64,000 nucleotides of DNA, taken from Phytophthora quininea. Taxonomy: Eukaryota > Oomycota > Peronosporomycetes > Peronosporales > Peronosporaceae. This document shows, in pieces, positions 10,875-21,878 of the stretch. Below the pieces are notes generated by a model that saw only the letters and a list, made by a program, of their open reading frames with translations, was not told the DNA's origin and searched no databases. The stretch lies in assembly GCA_011947345.1 (NCBI GenBank), contig JAAVTG010000721.1:1-64000 (forward strand). The letters are read 5' to 3'. The position numbers and the translations under genes are program-made. Each line of letters begins with the position of its first letter. Position 1 is the first letter of the stretch.

Positions 10875-11659
10875 TTACTTTCTCAACTTTAGCAAGAGCG
10901 ACTTGTTACCCTTCACTTTCTTCTGGAGCTGCATCAGTCCGAAGACCAAGGCTTCCGCAGTCGGTGGGCAACCCGGGACGTAGATGTCAACCGGAACGAC
11001 GCGATCCACTCCGCGGACGACGGCGTACGAGTAGTGGTAATACCCACCACCGTTGGCGCAGCTTCCCAGCGACACGACGTAGCGCGGCTCGGGCATTTGG
11101 TCGTAAATACGGCGCAGCGCCGGCGCCATTTTGTTGGTCAAGGTGCCAGCGACGATCATGACGTCCGTTTGACGAGGCGAAGCTCGGAACACCATCCCCA
11201 TGCGCTCGAAGTCGTAGCGTGATCCGGCTATCGTGACAAGAAACAGCGTCAAACAAGAGGCAATGCCATTCTCAAGGGGGTGGACGTACCGGCGTGCATC
11301 ATCTCGACGGCGCAGCAAGCCAAACCGAAGGAAATGGGCCAGAGTGAGCTCTTGCGACCCCAGTTGACGAGGTCATCAAGACGCGACACCACGTACTCTA
11401 CAAGCGCACATCACTGTCAAGAACCACGCTATAAGAGGTTGCTATACATCGGTGGTTCTCTACCAACGCCGTCACGGGCTGCCGCGTTGCCGGCAATGAG
11501 ATCAGCGACGTTGCCGCGCTGAGAGACTGGCAGTTGTTCCTGCGGCTGGGTCTGAGCCACCGCTGCGACCGCGGGGCTGGAGTGGAGCGCACGGGGGCCT
11601 GGTACTGCCACTGGGCCCTTGACGGCGGACTTCACGAGCTTCGAACCGACGCGGAACAT
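10875..11659 (-). CDS. NDUFS7: NDUFS7 (complex I 20-kDa Fe-S subunit), tandem copy 2
   Basis: Exons 11464-11659, 11290-11397, 10875-11227 (196+108+353 nt, 218 residues), with splice positions identical to copy 1. The Ala/Val/Arg-rich presequence ([14 protein letters not shown]...) differs completely from copy 1 until [17 protein letters not shown], after which the two proteins align throughout. All cluster N2 cysteines are present; SLGSC replaces SMGSC. No break. Spacing to copy 1 is about 440 bp, so each copy has its own short promoter region. Likely imported into mitochondria for complex I. Confidence 0.93.
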
Positions 11660-12145
11660 GATGTTGGAAGACGTTGGCGGTTGCAATCGGATAGGCTCGG
11701 GACTTGGGGGACCGCACCCGAGGAATCTGAGGCCAGCAGCGCAGCGGGAAGGAGGGGTCCGACAGGCTTGCGACGCGCCCAGAGCAATTGGCCGCTGCCG
11801 CGTACGCGTTGACGGCCACCCTCCACGGGGTTGCAAAAGACGGTGAGCCTGTGCATCGGGAGGTTGAAGTGACCTCGTTGAAGTTTATGGATACACTGAG
11901 ACTTTTCAGCTGTTTTCTCAAATGTATGGAAATTGTATGCATTCCAGCGCTGAGAATTAATGTTCACGGGCCACTAGCTACTTACACGAGAGAAACTACG
12001 TGCCGGTTGTTGATGCTGCTTCGTTGACGGCCAGTCTTGGCGGACGCTTTATGAACGAGGTGGACCTCCCGAATCGACAACCCAATCGGGTTGGTCTGCT
12101 TCTCTTTGCAGCTTGTCAACGCAAAAGCGGTCTCGGACCCAGTTC

Positions 12146-12910
12146 TTATTTGCGCAGTTTGAGCAGCAGGGCCTTTTGCCCTTGGTCTTCTTCTGGAGCT
12201 GCATGATGCCGAACAGCAGCGCCTCGGCCGTGGGAGGACACCCCGGCACATACACGTCCACAGGCATGAGGCGGTCGACGCCGCGGACGACCGAGTACGA
12301 GTAGTGGTAGTAGCCTCCACCGTTGGCACAGCTCCCCATGGAGATCACGTAGCGCGGCTCCGGCATCTGGTCGTAGATCCGGCGGATCGCCGGCGCCATC
12401 TTGTTGGTGACGGTACCCGAGACGATCATGACGTCGGTTTGGCGTGGGGACGCACGGAACAGCAGACCCATGCGCTCAAAGTCGTATCGCGAGCCGGCTA
12501 CCAAGGGAGACACAACATGTTAGTGTTTGGCTGGAGAGGTCCAAGAACTTTTGAAGACAACCCACCAGAGTGCATCATTTCCACGGCGCAGCAGGCGAGT
12601 CCGAAGGTCATCGGCCACAAGGAACCCTTTCGACTCCAGTCGATGAGGTCGTCCAGGCGGGACACGACGTACTCTACAAGCAGAGGAGACCAGTTAGTCG
12701 GTCATTCAGACCCCACCAAGGCTCCTACGTGGACGTACCAGTGCTGTTCCGGGCGACGGCATTCCCCGCCATAAGGTCTCCAATACTTCCGCGCTGGAGG
12801 GCTTCCGAGCCTGCTGCAGGAGCGGTGCTGCTAACACGGCGATGCAGTCTTGGAACCTGCCGCAGCGGGCTCTTCACCGTCGACACCACACCAGAACCAA
12901 ACCGTTGCAT
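12146..12910 (-). CDS. NDUFS7: NDUFS7 tandem copy 3, C-terminal frame change
   Basis: Exons 12739-12910, 12566-12673 and 12146-12497. The third exon is 352 nt where intact copies have 353. The missing base falls in the CCC run at 12179-12181 (GGG on the coding strand). With one extra base the tail ends LLLKLRK and TAA at 12146-12148 like its sisters. As printed, the frame runs on to TAG 12049, replacing the last ~12 residues with ~40 unrelated ones. The cysteine ligands are upstream of the break and intact. The body is the most divergent of the four ([35 protein letters not shown]). A consensus error is the simplest reading. Confidence 0.85.
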
Positions 12911-13280
12911 TGCTCAAGACGACAACACAAGAAGTGATTCGACTCGACGGGCCAAGGACGTCGACTCCATCTGGCCACCGTTTATGCGGGCATTTGGATG
13001 ACGCCGATTTCCTAGCTCCACACCAATAGGGTCTGCCAGCAGGTCAAGACTTCAACCGGGTGATTCGTCTACTCTCTGGATGATGGCACTACTCAACACT
13101 CCAGCCAATCCCGTTCCAACCTCCTGCTTCCAAGTCATCAGGACACACTCCAACATCTCTCAAGGTACGTGCCGACTTCTCTCTGCTGTTTCTTTTCATC
13201 CAAATTCATTTGTTCATTGTGTTCTTCCCCTCAACGTATACAGGTCCAGAAGCTCACAACTCCTGCATCCTTCAAGCCGA

Positions 13281-14033
13281 CTACTTTCTCAGCTTGAGCA
13301 GCAGGGACTTGTTGCCCTTCACCTTCTTCTGCAGCTGCATGAGACCGAACAGCAGCGCCTCGGCAGTGGGGGACAACCAGGCACATAAATGTCCACAGGC
13401 AGCACACGGTCCACGCCACGCACCACAGCGTACGAGTAGTGGTAGTAGCCTCCGCCATTGGCGCAGCTGCCCATGGACACCACATAGCGGGGCTCGGGCA
13501 TCTGGTCGTACACGCGGCGCAAGGCCGGCGCCATCTTGTTGGTAAGTGTACCAGCAACGATCATAACGTCCGTCTGACGAGGGGAAGCTCTGAACACCAT
13601 ACCCATGCGCTCGAAGTCGTACCGGGAGCCGGCTACAGTCACACAACACAAGACATCAGCCACCGAAGGACCACTCAAGCGGTACAAACGTCACATACCG
13701 CTGTGCATCATCTCGACGGCACAGCAGGCCAGGCCGAAGGTAATGGGCCACAGAGAGCTCTTGCGACCCCAGTTGACCAGATCATCCACGCGCGACACGA
13801 CGTACTCTAATGGGCACACAGAGGGAGTCTATTAGGGGACTAGTGTCACCCGATCTCCAATCTGTACCAGAACCACGTACCGACGCCGTTGCGAGCCGTG
13901 GCGTTGCCCGCCAGCAAGTCCTGAATGTTGCCGCGCTCAGCAGGGGCCGAGGAAGGCTGGGGGCCACCGACGAGGCGCTGCGGATGGCCGAGGTCCTCGC
14001 AAGAGCGCCCGAACGACGCGCGATAGTCAGCAT
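13281..14033 (-). CDS. NDUFS7: NDUFS7 tandem copy 4, two apparent frame breaks
   Basis: Exons 13881-14033, 13699-13806, 13281-13632. Exon 1 begins with an Arg/Ser/Ala presequence ([15 protein letters not shown]) and changes frame at GGGGG 13959-13963 before [14 protein letters not shown]. Exon 3 (352 nt, not 353) changes frame at GGGGG 13368-13372, just after VPGCPP. Both are mended by one extra G. The protein sequence itself is at least as conserved as copies 1-3 ([28 protein letters not shown]), which argues that this is a working gene with consensus errors rather than a pseudogene. It would encode a mitochondrial complex I cluster N2 subunit. Confidence 0.82.
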
Positions 14034-14155
14034 CTTGGTCTGTGGAGGCGCCGATCAATTTCAGCCGCAGCTTTGGACAGAACCACCAAAAAAGTTATGA
14101 AGTAACGTGTGCCAGATGGTACTTCAAGACACTACTTCAGCAAAGGCAACTTGTT

Positions 14156-15544
14156 TTACGGGCAAAGGCAGAGTGCACACCTCGGCGAGAAGAGCATGGC
14201 GGCTGCGAGTCGACCGATGCGATTTTCGGATGGAGTTTCTTTTGGATCGTCGGAAGGTTTGAAATTGCGTTCGGTACTTTCGCCGTTCAGTCCCAAGACG
14301 AGGAAGGCTGCGGCGTGGACGGAGAGGTAGACTTGAAGACTCTCGGCGACAGTACACGTGCAGTCTACTGGCTCAATGTCGACGACACCGTTAACCTGAA
14401 GAAAAAGTAGCATGGTTGAGGGAAGAATGGCTGTGAAATGGGGTAGTTAAACTCACCTGGGCTTGGTCGATGATGTCACGGTGCCTGTCGAACGGTTGCA
14501 GGTCGAATTCGCCTACGATCGGTTTGTCGTAGAAGTGGACGATACGGAGGAGGTCGACAGGACGCATGAGCTTGAGAACGGCATTCAGACAGCGCTGTGC
14601 TGCGGCTGATGTGTCCACAGCAACGACGAACACGTACTGCTTAGTGATCACAGAGTTCGCTGGCGCTGGCGACACGACAAGTATCGGAGTCGAAGCAGTC
14701 CAGCGCAGAACTTCCCACGGCACGTGACGGACTTGATCGACGCTGGGGCCACCTTTGCCGTGGGCGCCAACCACAAGAAAATCAGCAAGGTCTCGTTGGG
14801 CGATATGGAGAAGCTGCTGCGCCACGGTCTGCTTTGCCACTGAGTCGCTGGTCTCGCAGGTGATGGCGACACGGTTTGTAGGCAGCTGCAGTCGCGCACA
14901 ATGTGCTTTGTACTCTGTGGAAATATATGCATAGGTCAGCAGAACGAGTGTGAAGTTGATGTTAAAATTGAGCGATACCTTCAGCAATAAACTCGCTTGA
15001 GATCTGTGGGAGCTGGCGACTACTGGCAGAAGCGAGTTCTTCGTCGATGCTGCTGATCGATAACTGTCCTTGTCGTCGCAGTCGCGCAGCCAACTCGAAT
15101 GCAAGGTACGATTGACCTAGACACACAGTTCGAATACTGTGAGCAAACACATAGTGATAGTATCGCTGCACCAGGTACTAACGTACGGCTGCCGTCGACT
15201 GCAATCATGAAATGCGCTGTTGGAGACAGGCATTTGTTTGCTAGGTGTTCTGCGCTCACAACAAAATCTGTTATAAGTATGGTTCTAAGCCTTCACGAGA
15301 AGACGAACCAACCTTCGTGCATCAAGTTGCGCAGCTCCACGAGCGTGTTATGCAGGTCAAGAAACAATCCCGATTCACTTTCACGCGCCGCCACGGCCGG
15401 GTCATAGTCGGCGTCGTCCATGAGCCCACAGAGTTGTTCATGACTCCATTGCGATATGTCTTGCGGGGCCAGTGACTGGAAGACCGCGAGCACTTGTTCG
15501 GGCCGATCCAGCAACCAGCTCCGGAACGTCTCCTCCGTCAGCAT
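14156..15544 (-). CDS. universal stress protein (UspA-like) domain protein
   Basis: Five exons fit by phase: 15313-15544, 15187-15249, 14979-15116, 14457-14914, 14156-14395, all GT-AG. The USP fold starts in exon 2 (HFMIAVDGSR, the first beta strand with its conserved Asp), continues through SYLAFELAARL and has the nucleotide-binding-type glycine loop (FLVVGAHGKGG ... WTASTPILVVSPAP). A second USP-like strand follows (YVFVVAVDTSAAAQRCLNAV), so it looks like a tandem USP. Exon 1 is an unrelated helical segment (TEETFRSWLLDRPEQVLAVF). A CTGCAG just before ATG 15544 could be a splice acceptor, so an upstream exon is possible. Likely a cytosolic ATP-binding stress protein; role inferred from the family. 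Confidence 0.75.
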
Positions 15545-15870
15545 CGGCTGCAGACACACAGCGAGCGCAAAACAACGTCATCAACGAGCAGCCAAACTAA
15601 ACGCATCCCTCTTACTTCTTTAACGCCCAGTACCAACCGCGTGCACTCGATGCACAACCTCAACGCCGACGACACCTTCTTCACTGCCAGCACGTCCTTC
15701 ATTATTCAAGAATGTATCCATATTACCACGCCCTTTCAAGATCTAGTTATCGACCAACTATTACTACCGGTAGTCACAAAACAGAACTCCTGCTTGTCCT
15801 CGCGCATCAAACGTCTGGGACGGAACGAGAGGTTTTGCATTATTGAAGGTAACAACAGAAGTCCACAAGA
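15545..15870. promoter_or_regulatory. divergent intergenic region
   Basis: About 326 bp between the minus-strand USP gene and the plus-strand gene at 15871. It should hold both promoters unless the USP gene has a further 5' exon here. I see no clear oomycete initiator motif. Confidence 0.3.
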
Positions 15871-16495
15871 ATGAAGACCAGCCCTCGAAGACTTTCTCCC
15901 GACTTGGAGACGAGGCCAGGCAAAGCGTTGGAAGAGCGACTTGCCGGGGTATTCTCGCTCCGTGAGGCAACCCCAGCGGTGCGTGCTACGTTTGAATTGT
16001 TGCCGAACAAACCCCTGCTAATAAAACCCGCAGCTGAAGGAATGTCTTGAATCCATCCATATTGACGAGGACAGTCCAGCCTTCTTCCTGGACTGGAATG
16101 TCAACAACGTCCAAGCTTTTGTTGATGCAGCCAAACAAGGAGCTGGACAAGGATTTGCCATGCCTGCGTGGCTAACTGTCGAACCACTACAGATGACGCA
16201 GGCGTCCTTCGTCAACGATGTGATGAATGCGATCGAAGTGGCAGCAGGCCCTCGCTGTGGAGTCTTTATGCTGGCTCCGAACGACAAAGTCCAGTTTGTC
16301 CGAATTCTGGGGAACGTGCTCGCGATCCAGAACGACGACTACTTGCAGGCCGTCGCGCAGACTGTGGGGCTTCACGACGCTGCATTTGGCGGGGAATACC
16401 TCGGCCAAGCGTACTTCATGACGGACAACAGAGCCCAGAACTTTCTCGTGCCCAACCGCGCGAATTTCCAGCCATTGCCGCGTCTGTTCAACTAG
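15871..16495 (+). CDS. unrecognised conserved-looking protein, two exons
   Basis: Exon 1 is 15871-15978 (36 codons). A 55-bp GT-AG intron (15979-16033) follows, then exon 2 is 16034-16495 in phase. The ~190-residue soluble protein has no signal peptide or membrane segment. Its end (LQAVAQTVGLHD ... GEYLGQAYFMTDN ... LPRLFN) is repeated in the fragment at 16793-17062, so the pair arose by tandem duplication. Conservation of this tail between two otherwise different copies suggests a real domain. I do not recognise the family and assign no function. Confidence 0.6.
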
Positions 16496-16560
16496 CTCGT
16501 GCAAGATGCTGTGGATACTGTGTGAGCCAGCCAAAAGACATGAACAACCTGGAAGACGAC

Positions 16561-16596
16561 CGGCATGGACGATTCCGGCATGGACGATTCCGGCAT
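16561..16596 (+). repeat. 15-bp short tandem repeat
   Basis: CGGCATGGACGATTC occurs twice in tandem (16561-16575, 16576-16590) followed by a partial third unit, in the 3' flank of the preceding gene. No function apparent. Confidence 0.8.
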
Positions 16597-16792
16597 CGGA
16601 ACGAGATCAGAAGCAGTTCAAAGCGCATCAGAAATGTTTTAATGCTTTACCTTACCAATGATTGTGCAGTCGATGACAAGTCACACCATAATATTCATCC
16701 ACACTCAGGCGAGCCATGGCTCCGGGGTTAATCAATGAGGGTTAGACAGGATTAGTTCACACCGCTCTCTCATTTTTTGTAGTTCAGGAAAA

Positions 16793-17062
16793 TGGCACGG
16801 CGTATTTCTGTGGCTGCTTCTTACGAATGTTAGCTTGTTGCTGGATCCGGCCGTGTCGGCGCGTAAATTGACCCATGTATATAGCGTCTGGGACGACCTG
16901 CAAGCCGTCGCTCAGGCTGCGGGATTACATGACGACCACCACGGAGAATATCTCGCGCAGGCCTATTTGTTGTCAGACAACCAAGAGCAGCATTTCGTTA
17001 AGCTCAACCTTATAAACCCCATGACGGAACACTGTCTGCCTGAACCAAGGTTGTTCAAGTAA
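16793..17062 (+). pseudogene. 3'-terminal paralog of the 15871 gene
   Basis: Residues read from about 16880 (LQAVAQAAGLHDDHHGEYL ... PEPRLFK, TAA 17060-17062) match the C-terminus of the gene at 15871. Upstream of that, homology is lost. The ATG at 16793 is followed by a stop after 13 codons, and an in-frame TTG/CTG-rich stretch precedes the conserved part. It is either a relic or a gene whose 5' exons I cannot model. It sits about 60 bp before the start of the WDR33-like gene. Confidence 0.5.
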
Positions 17063-17127
17063 TGACGAACATATAGCCATCCTGTCGTTCCACTTCCTAC
17101 CCCACTTTTGCATCTAGCACGCTCCAC

Positions 17128-19308
17128 ATGTTCATTCGCCAAAAAGCTGTCAAGATGCAGGACGGGGTCTGCACCCGGCGCAGGTGCTCAAGAGCGGCCA
17201 CGACGTGGGTTCCAGCCACTACCCGGGCGGGGTGCCGCCCCACAAGCGCATGCGCAAGCCCATCGTGCGCAAGAGCGTGGACCCGAACGCCACCTTCATC
17301 AACTACGTGACGCAGCGCCGCTTCCTACTGGCCAAAAGCACCCAGAGCCACGCCTTGCCGCCCCACTCGTTCTACAAGAAGCAGATGCTGCCGCCCTTAG
17401 CCTACGCAGGCAATGACGACTTAGCCTCCTGCGTCTGCACCAAGTTCTGCCGCTGCTCCACCAACAAGCAGCGCTGTCCGGTCAACTGCCTCACGTGGAC
17501 GCCCGAGGGCCGGCGCCTCATCACTGGCAACTCGGTGGGCGAGTTCACGCTCTGGAACGGACTGGCCTTTAACTTCGAGACGATTCTCCAAGCCCATGAC
17601 GACGCAGTGAGGGCGATGGTATGGTCCCACAACGACAATTGGCTGGTGACGGCCGACCACGGCGGAGTCATCAAATACTGGCAGTCTAGTATGACCAATG
17701 TGCAGTTACTTCAGGGCCACAGAGAAGCTGTGCGGTCGCTGAGTTTCTCCCCACAGACTTTAAGTTTGTCTCCTGTTCAGACGACGCGACGGTCAAGATC
17801 TGGGACTTTGAGAGCGGACGCGAGGAGAGAGTGTTGACGGGGCATGGATGGGATGTCAAGTGCGTTGCTTACCATCCGCAGAAATGTCTGCTAGCTAGTG
17901 GCAGTAAAGACAACTTGGTGAAGATCTGGGACCCCAAGTCGGGGAATAGTTTGAATACGCTGCATGGACACAAGAACACGGTGTTCAAAGTGGCGTGGAA
18001 CTCGAACGGCAACTGGTTGCTGACGGCAAGTCGGGATCAGTTGATCAAGATCTACGACATCCGCACACTAAAGGAGTTTGCGACGCTGAAGGGACATGCG
18101 CGTGAAGTCACGTCGATCGCGTGGCATCCCTGGTATGAACGACTGTTTGTCAGTGGATCGTACGATGGATCGCTCATGTACTGGGAAGTTGGGTACGTTG
18201 TGGCTCGTGCTACTTGAGATGAAGTGGTGTATTGATCTTATTGTTGTTCCCAACCGTTTAGCAAGGATAACGCGCTGGCTTCGATCCCGCAGGCTCACGA
18301 TACGGCCGTGTGGGACATCCAATGGCACCCAGTCGGGCATGTTGTTGCAACTGGAAGGTGCGTTTGGGCTTTTTCTTAATGCGTGTTGAACGTGTCAGAC
18401 TCATTATTGCTTCCCTCTGCCACAGTAATGACCACAGCACGAAGTTCTGGTGCCGTAACCGACCAGGAGACCCCATGGACGACAAATACAATGGTGGTCA
18501 GACTGTATTGAACGAGCACGACGTCGGAGAAGCGATTGGTCATTTCCGCGGCGGTGCTGATGGCGCCGAAGTGTTGCCTGGAATGGCCGATGGTGCTAGT
18601 AGTTTGCGTTCCAGCGCCATCAACGCTGCGAATTTCCAGACGTTCAACAAGTCCGGCATGGACAACCGCGGAAACGGTGGGCGCCGTCCGCCTCCTGACT
18701 CGTACACGTGCAATCGGTGCGGAACAAAGGGCCATTGGATTGAGGATTGCCCCACGAAAGACCAGCACGGTCCCAGCGGCCAAATGCAGCGCAAGGTTCC
18801 CCGGAAGGATACCTTTGCAAGCGTTGCAACATTCCAGGACACTACATTTCGGACTGTACGGAACCGAAGGTGCCCCGCCTTCCTACACGTGCCACAAGTG
18901 TCGCCAAAAGGGTCACTGGAAACAGGATTGTCCGATGGACGGTAACGGTACCATTAGTGCGCTCTTGAGCCAGATTACGAGACCATCAGGAGCGCCAATG
19001 AGCACCGGTGGTGCGGGGCCGCCGCCTCCACCTCGTGGCTTTGCACCGCCACGAGGAATGATGCCTCCTCCACCACCAGCACCAAGTTCTGGTTTGCTTG
19101 TTCCTCCCCTCCTCCGCCGCATATTATTGCTGGAATGAAGCGTGCTCGAGATGACGAAGCTGGTGGTGTGCCTAGTGGCTGGCCTCCAATGGCTGGTGCT
19201 GGCCCACCAGGGCTAATGGGTCCACCCGGAGGCGCCCCACCTGGACTACTGAATCTTCCGGGACAACCTGATCTGAAGAAAATGAATCGAGACCCAAGAC
19301 GACGGTAG
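17128..19308 (+). CDS. PFS2: WDR33 / Pfs2 / FY polyadenylation factor with three CCHC zinc knuckles
   Basis: WD40 protein of the mRNA 3'-end cleavage and polyadenylation complex, which recognises the poly(A) signal with CPSF30. The N-terminus has the family signature ([17 protein letters not shown] ... INYVTQRR). WD repeats run from about 17480 to 18480 (e.g. [18 protein letters not shown]), with introns 18191-18260 and 18360-18426. After the propeller come three CCHC knuckles ([42 protein letters not shown]) and a Pro/Gly-rich tail ending RDPRRR, TAG 19306-19308. Separate knuckles are usually in CPSF30 or Mpe1, so this fusion is notable. The printed frame breaks at GGGG 17164, CCCC 17749, 18799, 18873, 19106 and is continuous if each run has one more base. 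Start is ATG 17128 or 17155, same frame. Confidence 0.85.
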
Positions 19309-19560
19309 ACTGCTTCAAAGACAGCACAAAGGTCGAAACTACAAGCCCCGAGAAAGTGTTCCTAGGTATAGCCCTGCGGAAGTCAAGCAACTATATTGAT
19401 CTTAGGCATTCCGTGGTCGTATGTTGCTAGGCCTTTCGCCTTGGTCAGGAAACAGTTTTGTTTGGAGCTGCACTTGCCCACCCTTTGGCTACCGCTGTAT
19501 TTGACCGTGCAGCTGTAGTTTGTGGGATCGATTTGCAATTCGCATCCAGCCAGAATTTTG

Positions 19561-20008
19561 ACCATGTGTCGGCATCGCATTCTTCTAATCGTTTTCTTCG
19601 TCGGCATCCTTGCATCGCCGTCCGAACCAACCAAGCCTTTGGTTTCTAGCAGCTCGCAAAATAGGCATGGTACCATCTCGAAGAAAGAGCCCTTACGTGT
19701 CGTCGGTATTTGCGAAATTGGGATGACTACCTTTAAAAGAACGTACCAATCAACTTCGTATGGAAACGATTAGGTCCATTGGAATTGCATCCAAGATCTT
19801 CATGAATTATGTCAACAAGTCCGATGACAAGCCAATCATAAAGCTTGCGACCCCAACCATTCCTGATGTGTTCGCTCCCGAGCTCCGAGTCGAGCTTGCG
19901 GATAACCTTTGGATTAGAACTTCCATGGAAAGACGCGAAGAATACGTCAAGGCATCGCCCGATCAATACAGTGGAAGGTGTTTGCTTTTATGGCTCTACT
20001 CAAAGTGA
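19561..20008 (+). pseudogene. effector relic (signal peptide plus C-terminal fragment)
   Basis: ATG 19564 (MCRHRILLIVFFVGILASP) looks like a secretion signal. About 60 residues on, the frame ends at TAA/TAG 19771-19773. A different frame then gives a piece of the RXLR family C-terminal domain: ASKIFMNYVNKSDDKPI ... LRVELADNLWIRTSMERREEYVKAS. The RXLR-EER segment and the first helical repeat are missing. It is a deleted family member. Confidence 0.5.
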
Positions 20009-20904
20009 CACTTCGTGGGTGACGGAAGGAAAATTGCTGAAAAATGATAAAACTTCACGTTGTTCAGCAGACTGATCTCGTATATTTTGGAACATACTGT
20101 ACTTGGAATTGAGGGTTTGCTCTAATGGTAAACTGTAAACTTTTATCTCTTACTTTGGCTGCCGTTTGGGTTCTCGTTTTCGGCTACGATCTCCATCACG
20201 TATGAAAGAAGACACGTTGTTCAAGAAGTACCAAAGAAAGCAAAAATGGCAAAATGTAGAACCGTTTTCGAAAAGCCAACGCTCCACTCCCTGCACGCAG
20301 CAACAAAATAGATTGGCTGGACCAACTCACTTCTCCCGTCAACACCACTGAGAAAAGGTTGTTTTCGAGCATGGTTGTGGCTTGATGATTCTAAAGAGAA
20401 GCTGCATTAGTTGGGCTTAGTTTACGGCTTGTTTACTCTGGCAACAAGTGGGCAACTGAAGACAGGTTTATTTTCCGCGTGCAATGAGCGGAGCGAACGG
20501 AACAAGCGGAAAATGTTTCCTTAAGGCCCATTTGCAACCGAAAGAAGGCATTTCAACAAGGTTTAAGCTGCCAGAGTCTTGGGCCAGCTGGCGAGCGACA
20601 CTTGTCCTCGCTGGCAGCGTTTCTCGTTCATTTCGGTTCGAGCATCCCCCAACAGCAAGCCTCGCTTCGACAGCTCGATTCGACTCCGCGCTCGGCACGC
20701 TCAACGAATTTCAACCCTCCCACCATCCCTTTGTGGGCTACCATTCGACACCTTGCCTTGCACGCAAGCAAGCACCCTCATGCCTTTGGCCCATAACGAA
20801 AAAATGAACTTATTTGCCCCTAATGCCTGTATTGAAGAAGGAAACTCAAATTAATTCGAAGACACTTTTGCTTTTGCCGTCAACTCCACCAGCCAAGCCT
20901 CATC
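20009..20904. other. gene-poor stretch with one possible hAT remnant
   Basis: Nothing convincing apart from 20308-20386 (+), which reads DWLDQLTSPVNTTEKRLFSSMVV. This resembles the hAT dimerisation signature (P-V-[NS]-T-x-x-x-[EK]-R-L-F-S) and is cut by TGA 20384. I treat it as a possible transposon remnant only. Confidence 0.3.
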
Positions 20905-21367
20905 GTGCGTGTCAGCTCCGTCTTGCTAGTTGCAGCTGCTACTCTTTTCGTCAGCTACGATGTTGTTTCATCATCCGATAACAACAAGCTCTCAACGGAG
21001 ACGAATGCCAATAAGATCGAGAGGTTTCTGAGAAGCAAGGAGAACCGACGACGACGACCGTCTGTACAACGATGTGGGCGATGACGACCCGGCTGACGAT
21101 GAAGAGCGCTGAATGGGGATTCTTAAGTGGAAAACGGAGAAGTCGGTCCTTCGCGATATGATGAAAAACAGCAAGGACGTATCGGCAGTGCTAAAGGACT
21201 GGCTGAAGGCGAAGAAGATGCCGGCGCACCTCACGCAAGCTGACAAGGCCAACAGCGCGATTGCGGCATTTGGTGAGAAGAGGGGATCTGTGCCGAACGC
21301 TGGTCCTGCTCAAGCACCCTGGTGGTATCCCCATCTAGGCGACAGTCACGTGGTTCAAAGCTACTAA
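20905..21367 (+). pseudogene. RXLR (RFLR...DDEER) effector relic with GTG start
   Basis: The frame opens at GTG 20905 with a signal-peptide-like stretch (VSSVLLVAAATLFVSY). It continues to IERFLRSKEN, changes frame, then passes an acidic run ending ADDEER. The next codon is TGA where MGILKW follows directly, suggesting TGG to TGA. The remainder (KSVLRDMMKNSKD ... LKDWLKAKKMPAHL ... WWYPHLG) ends at TAA 21365-21367. RXLR and EER are both canonical, but three lesions are visible: start loss, frame change, stop. It belongs to a different RXLR family from the gene at 29996. Confidence 0.65.
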
Positions 21368-21878
21368 AGTAGCGTGAATCCGTTGGCTTTTAATCCTCCA
21401 CAAAGCGGTCGTAACGCAATATTGTCCGTGTAAAGCGGTCAGATCGGTCGTCTTTGTTTTGTCAACGCTGATGAATCCCCATTGCCACCTGGGATGAGGT
21501 TGAGATCTGACGTTGCTACCGATAGTCGCCAAACAAAAGGCTTCGATGTCTGTTGCTCTATGTGTTCGAAGACAATTACATACTCCTAAACGCAGGAAAT
21601 ATCGTTTATCGATCGACATGTTTTTCTTCGTCAATCCGTTTAGTCATGTCAGCAAAGAGTACATGCCACAGATGACTATGACGTCAGTTTTGACTGATCA
21701 TCTCTGCTGATCATTTTCCCCGTCGTTCCCGTCTGGAACTGATGCACATCTCTCGTCGTTCTCGTTTCTTTTCCGATTGCTAGTCCTTCATTGGTATCCG
21801 TAATCCCGCGCACAACAAACCTCGCTCTGAACCAATTCTCAATTTGCCAGCCATCTTCATGACAGTCCCAAGTTCGCT
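21368..21878. other. no gene seen
   Basis: About 510 bp between two effector relics. Scattered stops in all frames and no recognisable motif. Confidence 0.5.

Noticed and set aside
12304..13001. Plus-strand open frames across the NDUFS7 array
   Set aside because: They mirror conserved minus-strand exons and recur at the same place in each copy for that reason.
9657..14033. Bacterial nuoB genes or contamination
   Set aside because: Introns at shared phases and mitochondrial presequences show nuclear eukaryotic genes.
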